Shown here piece by piece: positions 1 to 8,713 of a stretch of 64,000 bases of DNA. Position 1 is the stretch's first letter; each line of letters opens with the position of its first letter. Below the pieces are notes generated by a model, which was given only the letters and a program-made list of their open reading frames with translations, ran no database searches and was not told the origin of the DNA. The position numbers and the translations under genes were made by a program. The DNA is taken from positions 1,736,001 through 1,800,000 of the forward strand of contig NZ_CP080267.1 of NCBI RefSeq assembly GCF_019431375.1. The letters run 5' to 3'. Source of the stretch: Alcanivorax sp. (GTDB taxonomy: Bacteria; Pseudomonadota; Gammaproteobacteria; Pseudomonadales; Alcanivoracaceae).

Positions 1-96
1 CGCCCCGGCGGCCAGCACGTTATCGCACTCTTCCCCGAGACGGGCGAAGTTGGCGGCCAGAATGGAAGGGGCGATCAGGTAATCCTGCTTGGGCAT
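1..96 (-). CDS. rpe: Ribulose-phosphate 3-epimerase, N-terminal fragment
   Basis: Only the first 32 codons lie in the window; the gene continues past position 1. The translation begins MPKQDYLIAPSILAANFARL, and APSILAA-FARLGEE is the hallmark first strand of the Rpe TIM barrel. The enzyme interconverts ribulose 5-phosphate and xylulose 5-phosphate in the pentose phosphate pathway (family knowledge). The ATG at 96..94 is preceded by a GAGGAA ribosome binding site. The gene follows murU and amgK on the same strand, with a palindromic repeat between. Identification rests on a short but very characteristic segment. Confidence 0.85.
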   Translation of the reverse strand, partial: MPKQDYLIAPSILAANFARLGEECDNVLAAGA

Positions 97-120
97 GACA
101 TTTCCTCAATTACAATTTTC

Positions 121-186
121 CGTAGGAGCCATGCTTGCATAGCGAACAGGCTCCTGCGGGTTCGCCATGCAAGCATGGCTCCTACA
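121..186. repeat. REP-like inverted repeat (TGTAGGAGC family), copy 1
   Basis: Two 26-bp arms at 121-146 and 161-186 are inverted copies with two mismatches; each outer end reads (C/T)GTAGGAGCCATGCTTGC on its own strand. The loop is about 14 bp and itself carries CTCCTGC. The right arm contains the murU stop codon (TAG within TGTAGGAGC). It resembles the GTAGGAGC-type repetitive extragenic palindromes of Pseudomonas. Related copies lie at 11070-11134 and near 18819. Confidence 0.8.
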
Positions 187-853
187 GCCGGGTTTTCTTG
201 AGCAGCGTATCCAGTTCTTCCAGGCGTTCCGGGGTGCCGATATCCCACCATTGGCCGGGGTGGTGCTCACCGCTGACGGCATCGTCGGCCATGGCGGCGC
301 GCAGCAGCGGCGCCAGTTTCGCTTCGCCATCGGGCAGATCCCGGAACAAGGCCGGATCGAACCGCCCCATGCCCGCATAGGTCAGCCTGGGCTCGCCATT
401 ATCGCGCACCCGGCCCCCTTCTGTCAGATGAAAATCCCCGCCCGGATGGTGGTGCGGATTATCCGCCAGCACCAGATGCACCGGGTCAGGCCGGTGGGCC
501 ACCAGCCGGGACAGGTCGAAATCGGTCCAGATGTCGCCATTGACCAGCACAAAGGGGTCATCCCCCAGCAAGGGCAGCGCCCGGCGGATGCCACCGGCGG
601 TTTCCAGCGGGGTGCCTTCATGGGAATAGGCGATGGGGATGCCAAAGCGCCGGCCATCGCCCAGGGTGGCAGCCAGCCGGTCGCCCAGCCAGCCGGTGTT
701 GATCACCAGGGAGTCGATGCCCGCATCGCGCAGTTTTTCGATGTGGTATTCGATCAGCGCCTTGCCCCCGGCCTGCAGTAGCGGCTTGGGGGTGTGGTCG
801 GTGAGGGGCCGCATGCGCTTGCCGTAGCCGGCGGCCAGGATCATGGCCTTCAC
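182..853 (-). CDS. murU: N-acetylmuramate 1-phosphate uridylyltransferase MurU
   Basis: A 223-residue nucleotidyltransferase. It opens VKAMILAAGYGKRMRPLT, the nucleotide-binding signature of sugar-phosphate nucleotidyltransferases, and continues with HTPKPLLQAGGKALIEYHIEKL. An LVNGDIW segment supplies the metal-binding aspartate. The family transfers UMP from UTP onto MurNAc-alpha-1-phosphate, giving UDP-MurNAc in the recycling route that bypasses de novo synthesis and fosfomycin inhibition. I chose the GTG at 853, because it overlaps the amgK stop as GTGA and gives the usual family length; an ATG lies three codons on at 844. The partner amgK is immediately upstream, as in Pseudomonas. The stop TAG is provided by the REP-like palindrome. 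Confidence 0.9.
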   Translation of the reverse strand: MKAMILAAGYGKRMRPLTDHTPKPLLQAGGKALIEYHIEKLRDAGIDSLVINTGWLGDRLAATLGDGRRFGIPIAYSHEGTPLETAGGIRRALPLLGDDPFVLVNGDIWTDFDLSRLVAHRPDPVHLVLADNPHHHPGGDFHLTEGGRVRDNGEPRLTYAGMGRFDPALFRDLPDGEAKLAPLLRAAMADDAVSGEHHPGQWWDIGTPERLEELDTLLKKTRL

Positions 854-1854
854 TCGTTGTCCTCGAGCTGATCCAGGATCCATTCCAGGTCCGCCAGCTC
901 CGGACGGCGGGCGATGACGGTGCGCAGGTAGGCGAAGAATCGGGCCACATCGCCCAGGTATTTGGGCTTGCCGTCCCGGTGGCAGATGCGGGCAAAGATA
1001 CCGATCACCTTGAGGTGGCGCTGGGCGCCCATCAGATCGCAATCGCGCAGGAAGGTATCGAAGTCCGCCGGCACCGGCAGGCCCGCGACGGTGGCCTTGT
1101 CGAAATACTCCCGCAGCCAGCCTAGCACCCGCGCTTCCGGCCAGCTGATAAAGGCATCCTTGAACAGGCTGATCACGTCATAGCTGATGGGGCCGGCCAC
1201 CGCGTCCTGGAAGTCCAGCACGCCGGGGCTGGGGTCGGACACCATCAGGTTGCGGGGCATGTAGTCCCGGTGCACGAACACCTGCGGCTGGGCCAGGGCC
1301 GATTCGATCAGCACAGTGAACACCCGGTCCAGGCGCTGGCGCAGCTCGCCGGTGACCACCTTTTCCCGGTGGCGGAACAGGTACCACTGCGGAAACAGCT
1401 CCAGCTCCCGCTGCAGCAGGGCCTCGTCGTAGACCGGCAGGCCAGATATGTCCGCATGCAATTGCTGGGTAATCAGGGCGTCGATGGCGGCGCTGTACCA
1501 GGCATCCGCATTGTTCTCGTTGAGGGCGGTCAGCCAGGTTTCATTACCCATATCGGTGAGCAGCAGAAAGCCCTGCTGCAGATCCTGATGGACGATCTCG
1601 GGCACATGCAGGCCGGCACGCTGAAGACGCTGAGCCACATCCACAAAGGGTCGGCAGTCCTCCTGGGCCGGTGGCGCATCCATGGCGATCAGGCTGCGGC
1701 CATCGTGCTGATAGCGAAAATAGCGCCGGAAGCTGGCATCCGCGGACGCAGGCTCCCCCGCCACACTGGCACCGAGGTAAGTGCTTACCCACTGGTCCAG
1801 GGCGACCTTGCGGGGATCGGCCTTATTGTCGGATTTACTTTTATCAGGCTGCAT
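850..1854 (-). CDS. amgK: Anomeric N-acetylmuramate/N-acetylglucosamine kinase AmgK
   Basis: A 334-residue member of the aminoglycoside phosphotransferase (APH) fold. Visible motifs are the catalytic loop VFVHRDYMPRNLMV and the metal-binding LDFQDAVAGPISYDV, equivalent to the Brenner motif and DFG of protein-kinase-like folds. The family phosphorylates the anomeric carbon of recycled MurNAc and GlcNAc to give the substrate for MurU. An AAGGAAGG ribosome binding site precedes the ATG. The stop overlaps the murU start (GTGA), so the two are translationally coupled. The gene is divergent from lptD across about 90 bp, the arrangement seen in Pseudomonas. Cytoplasmic, with no signal peptide. Confidence 0.9.
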   Translation of the reverse strand: MQPDKSKSDNKADPRKVALDQWVSTYLGASVAGEPASADASFRRYFRYQHDGRSLIAMDAPPAQEDCRPFVDVAQRLQRAGLHVPEIVHQDLQQGFLLLTDMGNETWLTALNENNADAWYSAAIDALITQQLHADISGLPVYDEALLQRELELFPQWYLFRHREKVVTGELRQRLDRVFTVLIESALAQPQVFVHRDYMPRNLMVSDPSPGVLDFQDAVAGPISYDVISLFKDAFISWPEARVLGWLREYFDKATVAGLPVPADFDTFLRDCDLMGAQRHLKVIGIFARICHRDGKPKYLGDVARFFAYLRTVIARRPELADLEWILDQLEDNE

Positions 1855-1944
1855 TGCCTTCCTTGTTCGATTACACTGCCGCTTTTACAGGGCGGAATTG
1901 CCGCCGCTGTACAAAACGGCCTTTTTACCTGTTCTGAGCAGCCG

Positions 1945-4227
1945 ATGCCACTGCCCGTACAACGAATTCTTATCCCTGGCCTGCTGCTTCTGGCAGGCAC
2001 CAGCACCGCGGACAACGACCTGAACTGGGTTGACCGCGAAGAAATGGCCACGTTCCCTGCCGTGCAACAGCGCAGCATCCCGGAATGGTGTGGCGGCATC
2101 TACTATAACCCGGCCGTGGGCATTCCCGTGGCAGGCAGCGACACCGTGGTCACCGCCGACCACTCCACCATGTCGCAGAATGGTCTGATCGAGCTGAATG
2201 GTGACGTGCTGATCGAGCAGCCTGGCAGCCGCATTACCACCGACAGTGCACAACTGGACCAGGCCACCGGCAAGTTCCAGCTGGAAAACGGTATGCGCCT
2301 GGAAAGCGACCAGGCCACCTTTATTGCCTCCAGCATGAGCGGCCAGACCCGTCGCAAGGAAGGCAGCCTGCTGGGTGTGCGCTATTCCCTGTTCAATACC
2401 GCCGCCCGGGGCAGCGCCGACTATATCTTCCTCAACGAGACCACCACCACCATTACCCGTGGCACCTATACCACCTGTGCCCCGGGCTCCAATGGCTGGT
2501 CTCTGGAAGGGGAGCGGATTTTCCTGGACCGGGAGAAGGGCTGGGGCGAAGCCAACAATGTGGTACTGAAAGTCAAAAGCATGCCGATCTTCTGGCTGCC
2601 CTGGTTGACCTTCCCCATTGACGACCGGCGCAAGACCGGCCTGCTGTTCCCCACCATCGCTATCGGCGACAGCAGCGGCGGCCTGGACATTACCCAGCCG
2701 ATCTACGTGAACATCCACCCACAGCTGGATGCCACCATCGGGCCCCGCTTTATCGATGGTCGTGGCGAAGGGGTGGACTCCCAATTCCGCTACCTGACGC
2801 CCTGGGGTGAAGGCGACATCAGCTACGGGGTGCTGTTCAACGACCGCAAGTTTGATGATGAAGACCGCCAGGTAGCCCGCTGGACCCATAGCGGCAACAT
2901 CAATCGCTGGAACCTGAAGACCGACTTCAACTATGTGTCGGACGACTTCTACTTCAAGGACCTGGATACCGGCCTGGAAATCAGCTCCCAGACCCACCTG
3001 CCGCGACTGGCGGAAGCCCGCTATTACGGCCGCACCTGGCAGGTACTGGGGCGCATGCAATCCTGGCAGACCATCGACCCGACCCTGGCGGATCAGGATC
3101 TGCCCTACCGTCGCCTGCCACAATTGCAGCTAACCGGTGACCCGACCCTGTATGGCCCCCTCAAGGGGCTGTGGCTGTCCGATGTCACCTCTTTCGAACG
3201 CAGCGGCTCCGATGACAGCGGCAAGGCCACCGGCCTGCGCGCCCACCTGGCCCCGGCACTGAACCTGCGCCTGCAGCAACCCTGGGGCTACCTGGAACCT
3301 CGCGCCCGGCTGTATCACACCCGCTACGAGCTGGACAGCGTGGACACCAATGCCGAAGACAACCCGGATATCACCACCTGGGGGGCCAGCCTGGACTCCG
3401 GCCTGTTCTTCGAGCGACCCAGCCGCTGGTTCGGCGAAGCTTACACCCAGACCCTGGAACCTCGCCTGTTCGTCAACAAGGTGGCGTTCAAGAATCAGGA
3501 CTTCCTGCCCAACTTCGACAGCCGCGAGCTCACCTTTTCCTACAATTCGCTGTTCCGGGAAAACCGCTTTATCGGCTACGACCGCATCGGTGACGAGGAA
3601 AAACTGGCGCTGGGCCTGACCAGCCGTTTCCTCCATGATGCCACCGGCCGGGAACAATTGCGGCTGCGACTGGCCCAGGGGTTCTACTTCGACGATCGCA
3701 AGGTGGTCACCGACCAGACCGTGGAAGACCCCACCGACGACCAGACGCCGCTGGTGGGCGATGCCCGATGGAACTTTGCCCGCGACTGGTACCTCTACAC
3801 TGAAGCCCAATGGGATCTGGAAGAGAACGAGCGGGAACGCTCCAGCTTCCAGATCGGTTACAACGACCGGGAACGCCGGGTCGTCAACCTGGGGTATCAC
3901 GACCGCCCCGAAGACGACATCCGCGAATCGGAAATCAGCGGCATCCTGCCGATACATCGCCATTGGCGCATGGTAGGCCGCTGGATGTACGACCTGGAAA
4001 ACAAGCGCACTCTGGAAACTATCGCCGGGGCCGAATACCGCAATTGCTGCTGGAAACTGCGCCTGCTGAGTCAGCGGGAGCTAGTGGATGATGATGGCGA
4101 CGGCGACCTGGAAGCGGACAGCACCATTTGGGTACAGATCCAGATGGTTGGCCTGGGCGGCTTCGGCGGCCAGGTTGATGCCCTGCTGGAGCGCAGCATT
4201 CCGGGATACAGGAGACAGTATGATTAA
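1945..4227 (+). CDS. lptD: LPS-assembly outer membrane protein LptD
   Basis: 760 residues from the chosen ATG at 1945, which starts a signal peptide (MPLPVQRILIPGLLLLAGTS). An OstA/LptA-like N-terminal beta-jellyroll (about residues 70-200) is followed by a long C-terminal beta-barrel. Conserved cysteines stand at about residues 49 (WCGG), 178 (TTCAPG) and 701-702 (NCCW). This matches the two Cys pairs whose disulfide exchange matures LptD in Enterobacteria. The protein, with lipoprotein LptE, inserts lipopolysaccharide into the outer leaflet. The open frame extends well upstream without a better start. It overlaps surA by 8 bp; SurA is the chaperone on which LptD assembly depends, so the pairing is functional. 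Confidence 0.93.
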   Translation: MPLPVQRILIPGLLLLAGTSTADNDLNWVDREEMATFPAVQQRSIPEWCGGIYYNPAVGIPVAGSDTVVTADHSTMSQNGLIELNGDVLIEQPGSRITTDSAQLDQATGKFQLENGMRLESDQATFIASSMSGQTRRKEGSLLGVRYSLFNTAARGSADYIFLNETTTTITRGTYTTCAPGSNGWSLEGERIFLDREKGWGEANNVVLKVKSMPIFWLPWLTFPIDDRRKTGLLFPTIAIGDSSGGLDITQPIYVNIHPQLDATIGPRFIDGRGEGVDSQFRYLTPWGEGDISYGVLFNDRKFDDEDRQVARWTHSGNINRWNLKTDFNYVSDDFYFKDLDTGLEISSQTHLPRLAEARYYGRTWQVLGRMQSWQTIDPTLADQDLPYRRLPQLQLTGDPTLYGPLKGLWLSDVTSFERSGSDDSGKATGLRAHLAPALNLRLQQPWGYLEPRARLYHTRYELDSVDTNAEDNPDITTWGASLDSGLFFERPSRWFGEAYTQTLEPRLFVNKVAFKNQDFLPNFDSRELTFSYNSLFRENRFIGYDRIGDEEKLALGLTSRFLHDATGREQLRLRLAQGFYFDDRKVVTDQTVEDPTDDQTPLVGDARWNFARDWYLYTEAQWDLEENERERSSFQIGYNDRERRVVNLGYHDRPEDDIRESEISGILPIHRHWRMVGRWMYDLENKRTLETIAGAEYRNCCWKLRLLSQRELVDDDGDGDLEADSTIWVQIQMVGLGGFGGQVDALLERSIPGYRRQYD

Positions 4228-5548
4228 GACAACGTCGCACGCTGCACACCGCACGCTGCACGCCAGACACACCCTGCTTGGCCTGCTGGCCCTGGCCGTG
4301 CTGATGGTACCGGTCTGGTCCCACGCCAAGGTGCAGATGCTTGATCGCATCGTGGCCGTGGTCAACGACGGCGCCATCATGGCCAGCGAGCTGGACGAGC
4401 GCATCAACACCATTGCCCTGCAATTCCAGGAAAAGGGCCAGCCATTGCCGCCCCCGGCAGTCATGCGTGAGCAGGTGCTCGATCGCATGATCCTGGAGCG
4501 CCTGCAACTGCAGCTTGCCGACCGGGCCGGCATCAAGGTGGATGACGCCACGCTCAACCAGGCCCTGGCCGGCATCGCCCGGCAAAACGGCATGACTCTG
4601 GAAGATTTCGCCGCCGCCCTGCGCCAGGACGGTTATGACTGGGCCCAGTTCCGCGAACAGATCCGCCAGGACATGCTGATTTCCCGCCTGCAGCAGCGCA
4701 GCGTGGCCTCCCGCATCCGCATCACCGACCGGGAAGTGGACCGCTTCCTGAACTCGGAAATGGGCAAGAAGATGTTCGAAGCCGATTTCCGTCTTGGTCA
4801 TATCCTGGTGCGGCTGCCCGCTGGCGCCAGCCCGGAGCAAGTGCAGGCTGCCAAAGAGAAGGCCAACAGCCTCGTGGCACGGCTGAAACAGGGCAGCGAT
4901 TTCCAGCAACTGGCCACTGCCGAATCCGATGGCCCCAAGGCACTGGAAGGCGGCGACCTGGGCTGGCGCCCGGCAGCCCAGTGGCCCAGCCTGTTCGCGG
5001 AAACCGCCATCGATATGAACAAGGGCGACATTTCCCAGCCGCTGCGCTCCGGCGCCGGCTTTCATATTCTCAAGCTGATGGATCGCAAGGGCGGGGTCGA
5101 GAAGGTGGTCACCCAGTATCAGGTTCGCCACGTACTGATCAAACCCGACGCCCTGACCAGTGCCAACGAGGCACGAGCCAAAGCCGTGCGTCTGCATGAC
5201 AGCATTGCCACTGGCAAGCAGGACTTTGCCAAGGTGGCCGCAGAGCATTCCGACGACCCGGGCAGTGCCCGCAACGGCGGTGAGCTGGGCTGGATTACCC
5301 GGGGCGAGATGGTACCGGAATTCGAGGACATGATGCTCAATACCCCGGTAGGCGAGCTGTCGCCGGTATTCGAGAGCCAGTTCGGCTGGCACTTCCTGCG
5401 CGTGGACGATACCCGCGACGCGGACATGAGCGAGGAATTCCGCCGCATGCAGGCCACCCAGGCCCTGCAGAAACGCCGTTTCGAGGAAGAGCTGGAAACC
5501 TGGCTGCAGGAACAGCGCAGCGAATCCTACGTGGATATTCGCTTATGA
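4220..5548 (+). CDS. surA: Periplasmic chaperone / peptidyl-prolyl isomerase SurA
   Basis: 442 residues. A signal sequence with h-region LLGLLALAVLMVPVWSHA is followed by the SurA N-terminal helical chaperone domain (VQMLDRIVAVVNDGAIMASELDERI) and two parvulin-type rotamase domains (about residues 185-290 and 300-400, each with a GGDLGW or GGELGW core). It escorts outer-membrane proteins such as LptD through the periplasm. The ATG at 4220 sits inside the lptD end, after GGAGACAG. Unusually, codons 5-16 (TSHAAHRTLHAR) are made by a 7-bp tandem repeat, so the n-region is longer and histidine/arginine rich. The gene ends in an ATGA overlap with pdxA. Confidence 0.93.
   Translation: MIKTTSHAAHRTLHARHTLLGLLALAVLMVPVWSHAKVQMLDRIVAVVNDGAIMASELDERINTIALQFQEKGQPLPPPAVMREQVLDRMILERLQLQLADRAGIKVDDATLNQALAGIARQNGMTLEDFAAALRQDGYDWAQFREQIRQDMLISRLQQRSVASRIRITDREVDRFLNSEMGKKMFEADFRLGHILVRLPAGASPEQVQAAKEKANSLVARLKQGSDFQQLATAESDGPKALEGGDLGWRPAAQWPSLFAETAIDMNKGDISQPLRSGAGFHILKLMDRKGGVEKVVTQYQVRHVLIKPDALTSANEARAKAVRLHDSIATGKQDFAKVAAEHSDDPGSARNGGELGWITRGEMVPEFEDMMLNTPVGELSPVFESQFGWHFLRVDDTRDADMSEEFRRMQATQALQKRRFEEELETWLQEQRSESYVDIRL
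4233..4267 (+). repeat. Heptamer-repeat element inside the surA 5' end
   Basis: Five consecutive 7-bp units, the second and fourth both CGCTGCA and the last CGCCAGA. They lie in the surA reading frame and encode the odd n-region of its signal peptide. The last unit is identical to the last unit of the copy in pdxA at 5576-5582. See the finding on the heptamer family. Confidence 0.6.
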
Positions 5549-6549
5549 GTCTGACGTCTGATGTCGGACGTCCGACGCCAGAGCGTCCCATTGCCATCAC
5601 CTACGGGGACCCTGCAGGGATCGGACCGGATCTGGTACTGACCCTGCCGGACACTTTCCCGGGCGCCCCGCTTGTTGTCATCGGTGACCGCCACGTGCTG
5701 GCCCAGCGCGCAAAGCAGCTCAATCTGACCGTGACGCTCTCCGACTGGCAACCAGGGCAACCGCTGACAGCCGATACCCTGCCGGTATGGCACACCCCGG
5801 CCGGCGCTCCGGTGGCCGCCGGCCAACCTGATCCGACCACTGCCAGCGGCACCGTCACCATGTTGACCCGCGCCGCCCAGGGCTGCCTGGACGGCACCTT
5901 TGCCGCCATGGTGACTGCTCCGGTGGCCAAAAACGTGATCTGTGAGGGTGCCGACCCGGCCTTTACCGGCCATACCGAATTTCTGGCGGAACAGGCCGGC
6001 GTGGACCGGGTGGTGATGATGCTCACCGCCCGCGAACTGCGGGTGGCCCTGGTCACCACCCATCTGCCGCTCAGCCAGGTGTCCCGGGCGGTAACCGCGG
6101 ACAGCCTGACCCGCACCCTGACCATCCTGCGCGACGATCTGATCAGCAAATATCGGATCCCGGAACCGCGTATCCTGGTGCTGGGGATCAACCCCCATGC
6201 CGGCGAAGGCGGCCATCTGGGCCGCGAAGAACTGGACGTGATCATTCCCACCCTGGATGCCCTGCGTGCCCAGGGTATGGCACTCACCGGCCCGGTGCCG
6301 GCGGATACCGCCTTCCAGCCGGACCTGCTGGCACAGCACGATGCTGTGCTGGCCATGTACCATGACCAGGGCCTGCCGGTCCTCAAGTACGCCGGCTTTG
6401 GCGAAGCCATCAATATCACCCTGGGGCTGCCCTTTATCCGCACCTCCGTGGACCATGGCACCGCCTTCGACCTGGCCGGCACCGGCCAGGCCAAGGCCGG
6501 CAGCCTGATCGCCGCCACCCGACTCGCTCTGGAGCTTGCCGCCACATGA
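5545..6549 (+). CDS. pdxA: 4-hydroxythreonine-4-phosphate dehydrogenase PdxA
   Basis: 334 residues; catalyses NAD-dependent oxidation of 4-phosphohydroxy-L-threonine in pyridoxal phosphate synthesis. Family signatures are visible: ITYGDPAGIGPDL near the N-terminus, VTAPVAK, the metal-histidine segment GHTEFLAEQAG, INPHAGEGGHLG, and MYHDQGLPVLKYAGFG. The start overlaps the surA stop (ATGA) and the stop overlaps rsmA (ATGA), so the three are one translationally coupled operon. Residues 2-13 (SLTSDVGRPTPE) precede the conserved IAITYGDPAG and are encoded by a 7-bp tandem repeat, so they look acquired rather than ancestral. Confidence 0.94.
   Translation: MSLTSDVGRPTPERPIAITYGDPAGIGPDLVLTLPDTFPGAPLVVIGDRHVLAQRAKQLNLTVTLSDWQPGQPLTADTLPVWHTPAGAPVAAGQPDPTTASGTVTMLTRAAQGCLDGTFAAMVTAPVAKNVICEGADPAFTGHTEFLAEQAGVDRVVMMLTARELRVALVTTHLPLSQVSRAVTADSLTRTLTILRDDLISKYRIPEPRILVLGINPHAGEGGHLGREELDVIIPTLDALRAQGMALTGPVPADTAFQPDLLAQHDAVLAMYHDQGLPVLKYAGFGEAINITLGLPFIRTSVDHGTAFDLAGTGQAKAGSLIAATRLALELAAT
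5548..5582 (+). repeat. Heptamer-repeat element at the pdxA start
   Basis: Five 7-bp units directly after the pdxA ATG, including CGTCTGA and CGTCCGA and ending with CGCCAGA. The array is read through in frame. Unit type matches the copy downstream of apaG at 7796-7830, which also contains CGTCTGA. Confidence 0.65.
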
Positions 6550-7340
6550 CAGAACACCGCACCCGCAAACGTTTCGGCCAGCACTTTCTGCATGACCGCA
6601 ATCTGGTAGACCTGATGGTGCGTACCCTGGGGCTGCAGAAAGACGACACCCTGGTGGAAATCGGGCCCGGCCGCGGCGCGCTCACCTACCCGCTGCTGGA
6701 ACAGCTGCCGCACCTGCACGTGGTGGAGCTGGACCGGGACCTGATCGCCCTGCTGCGCCAGGAAAACAGCCCGGAGCGCCTGACCATCCATGAAAGCGAT
6801 GCCCTGCGCTTCGACTTCCGCACCCTGAAACCGGCGGACAAGCCGCTGCGGGTGATCGGCAACCTGCCCTACAACATCTCCACCCCGTTGATCTTCCACC
6901 TGCTCAGCCAGGCGGACGCCATCAGCGACATGACCTTCATGTTGCAGAAGGAAGTGGTGGACCGGCTCACCGCCAGCCCCGGCACCCGCGACTGGGGCCG
7001 CCTGTCGATCATGGTCCAGTACCACTGCCAGGCGGATTATCTGTTCTTCGTGCCGCCAAGCGCCTTCAGTCCGCCGCCCAAGGTGGATTCCGCGGTAGTC
7101 CGGCTCATTCCCCATGCCAGCCTGCCCCACCCGGCCGAGGATGAAGATCACTTGCGCCGGCTGGTGGCCCAGGCCTTCACCCAACGACGCAAGGCCATCC
7201 GCAATAGTCTAAAATCACAGGTAACGCTGGAGCAGTTCGAACAGGCAGGCATCGACGCCGGCCTGCGCCCCGACCAACTCTCGGTGGCTGACTATGTGGC
7301 CCTGGCCAATATCACCCGGCCAGAGGCGGGCACCGCCTAG
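6546..7340 (+). CDS. rsmA: 16S rRNA dimethyladenosine transferase RsmA (KsgA)
   Basis: 264 residues. It dimethylates the two adjacent adenosines in the 3'-terminal helix-45 loop of 16S rRNA, a late small-subunit maturation step. Motifs: RKRFGQHFLHD at the N-terminus, the SAM-binding loop VEIGPGRGALT, the acidic ELDRDL, and the catalytic NLPYNIS. The C-terminal helical domain contains AFTQRRKAIRNSLK. The ATG overlaps the pdxA stop. Length and motifs are standard. Confidence 0.96.
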   Translation: MTEHRTRKRFGQHFLHDRNLVDLMVRTLGLQKDDTLVEIGPGRGALTYPLLEQLPHLHVVELDRDLIALLRQENSPERLTIHESDALRFDFRTLKPADKPLRVIGNLPYNISTPLIFHLLSQADAISDMTFMLQKEVVDRLTASPGTRDWGRLSIMVQYHCQADYLFFVPPSAFSPPPKVDSAVVRLIPHASLPHPAEDEDHLRRLVAQAFTQRRKAIRNSLKSQVTLEQFEQAGIDAGLRPDQLSVADYVALANITRPEAGTA

Positions 7341-7414
7341 CCACGCCAGAGCCAGCCGGGTAACCGGCACCGGGGAACAACCCATTCAGCGAGAATCACA
7401 TCAACGGAGCAACC

Positions 7415-7792
7415 ATGAGCCCGCGCCACAACATTCAGGTCTCGGTGGAAACCGAGTTTCTCGCCGATCAGAGCGATCCGGACAGTCAGCGCTGGGTATT
7501 CGCCTACCACATCACCATTCGTAATGAAGGCACCGTCAGCGCCCGCCTGCTGACCCGCCACTGGGTGATCACCGACGGCGAGGATCGCGTGCAGGAAGTC
7601 CACGGCGAAGGCGTCATCGGCGAACAGCCCCATATCGCCCCCGGGCAGGAATTTTCCTACACCAGCGGCGCCATCCTGGAAACCGAAGTCGGCAGCATGC
7701 GCGGCAGTTACCAGATGATTGGAGAAGATGGCACACACTTCGACGCACAAGTCCCCATGTTTACTCTTGCGGTACCGCATGCACTGCACTAA
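7415..7792 (+). CDS. apaG: ApaG protein (Fn3-like, DUF525)
   Basis: 125 residues, with the ApaG signature: SVETEFLADQSDP, FAYHITIRNEGTVSARLLTRHWVITD, and VHGEGVIGEQPHIAPGQEFSYTSGA. The fold is fibronectin type III-like. The biochemical role is not settled, although the gene is genetically linked to ApaH and diadenosine tetraphosphate metabolism. The start follows CGGAG. A 74-bp gap separates it from rsmA and a 114-bp gap carrying a heptamer element separates it from apaH. Confidence 0.93.
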   Translation: MSPRHNIQVSVETEFLADQSDPDSQRWVFAYHITIRNEGTVSARLLTRHWVITDGEDRVQEVHGEGVIGEQPHIAPGQEFSYTSGAILETEVGSMRGSYQMIGEDGTHFDAQVPMFTLAVPHALH

Positions 7793-7795
7793 CGA

Positions 7796-7830
7796 CGTCA
7801 GACGTCTGACGTCGGGCCTCCGACGCTTGG
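7796..7830 (+). repeat. Heptamer-repeat element between apaG and apaH
   Basis: Five 7-bp units begin three bases after the apaG stop, among them CGTCAGA and CGTCTGA, ending with the CGC-starting unit CGCTTGG. It is a single array with no inverted partner that I could find before apaH. Confidence 0.6.
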
Positions 7831-7906
7831 CCGTGCCAACACCCTGCTCCTCTTACCGGGGAGAGGTAAGCGCATCAGTCGCCCCGCGCTATGCCGGAGG
7901 CGCCCT

Positions 7907-8713
7907 ATGAGCGATTACGCCATCGGTGACTTGCAGGGTTGCCTGGAGCCCTTCAATTGCCTGCTGAAACAAATCAATTTCAATGCCGATCGCGACCGGT
8001 TGTTCCTGGCCGGGGATCTGGTCAACCGGGGCCCGGATTCCCTGGGCACCCTGCGCCGGGTTTATGAACTGCGCGATAATGTGCATACGGTGCTGGGCAA
8101 CCACGACCTGCACCTGCTGGCCGTGGCCCAGGGCAGTACCGACAGCCGCCGCAAGGACACCCTGACGGACATCCTCGAGGCACCGGACCGCAACGCCCTG
8201 CTGGGCTGGCTGCAAGACTGCCCGCTGCTGGTCGATATCCCGGAACACCAGGCGGTGATGACCCATGCCGGCATCCCACCATTATGGACACTGGCTCAAG
8301 CCCGTGAACGGGCCCGGGAAGTGGAGCAGGTGCTGCGCGGCCCGCAGGTGGGCGAGTACTTTGCCAACATGTATGGCAACCAGCCGGCGGGCTGGAACGA
8401 CGACCTGCAGGGCCCGGAACGCTGGCGAGTCATCACCAACCATTTCACCCGCATGCGGTTTGTGAACCTGGCAGGAGAACTGGACCTGGCCACCAAGGGC
8501 GAAGCCGATGCGCCGCCGGAAGGGTTTATGCCCTGGTTCCAGCACCCCCACCGCCAGGCTACCGATACCCGCATCCTGTTCGGTCACTGGGCGGCACTGG
8601 AAGGCCATACGGATGTGCCCGGGGTAGACGCGCTGGATACCGGCTGCGTCTGGGGCGGCAGCCTCACCGCCCTGCGTCTCGATGATCTGACCCGCATCGC
8701 CTGCCACTGCTGA
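7907..8713 (+). CDS. apaH: Symmetrical bis(5'-nucleosyl)-tetraphosphatase ApaH
   Basis: 268 residues of the PPP metallophosphatase family. The metal-ligand motifs are all present: IGDLQGCLEPF (GDxxG, with Q-G in place of H-G as in ApaH), FLAGDLVNRGPDSLGTL and VLGNHDLHLLAV, then MTHAGI and FGHWAAL. It splits Ap4A into two ADP and also removes Np4-type caps from RNA (family knowledge). The start ATG follows GGAGGCGCC. It ends the lptD-to-apaH run. No clear terminator follows. Confidence 0.95.
   Translation: MSDYAIGDLQGCLEPFNCLLKQINFNADRDRLFLAGDLVNRGPDSLGTLRRVYELRDNVHTVLGNHDLHLLAVAQGSTDSRRKDTLTDILEAPDRNALLGWLQDCPLLVDIPEHQAVMTHAGIPPLWTLAQARERAREVEQVLRGPQVGEYFANMYGNQPAGWNDDLQGPERWRVITNHFTRMRFVNLAGELDLATKGEADAPPEGFMPWFQHPHRQATDTRILFGHWAALEGHTDVPGVDALDTGCVWGGSLTALRLDDLTRIACHC

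Noticed and set aside
5601..7184. 527-codon minus-strand frame over pdxA and rsmA
   Set aside because: It spans two confident genes in antisense and shows no protein signature.
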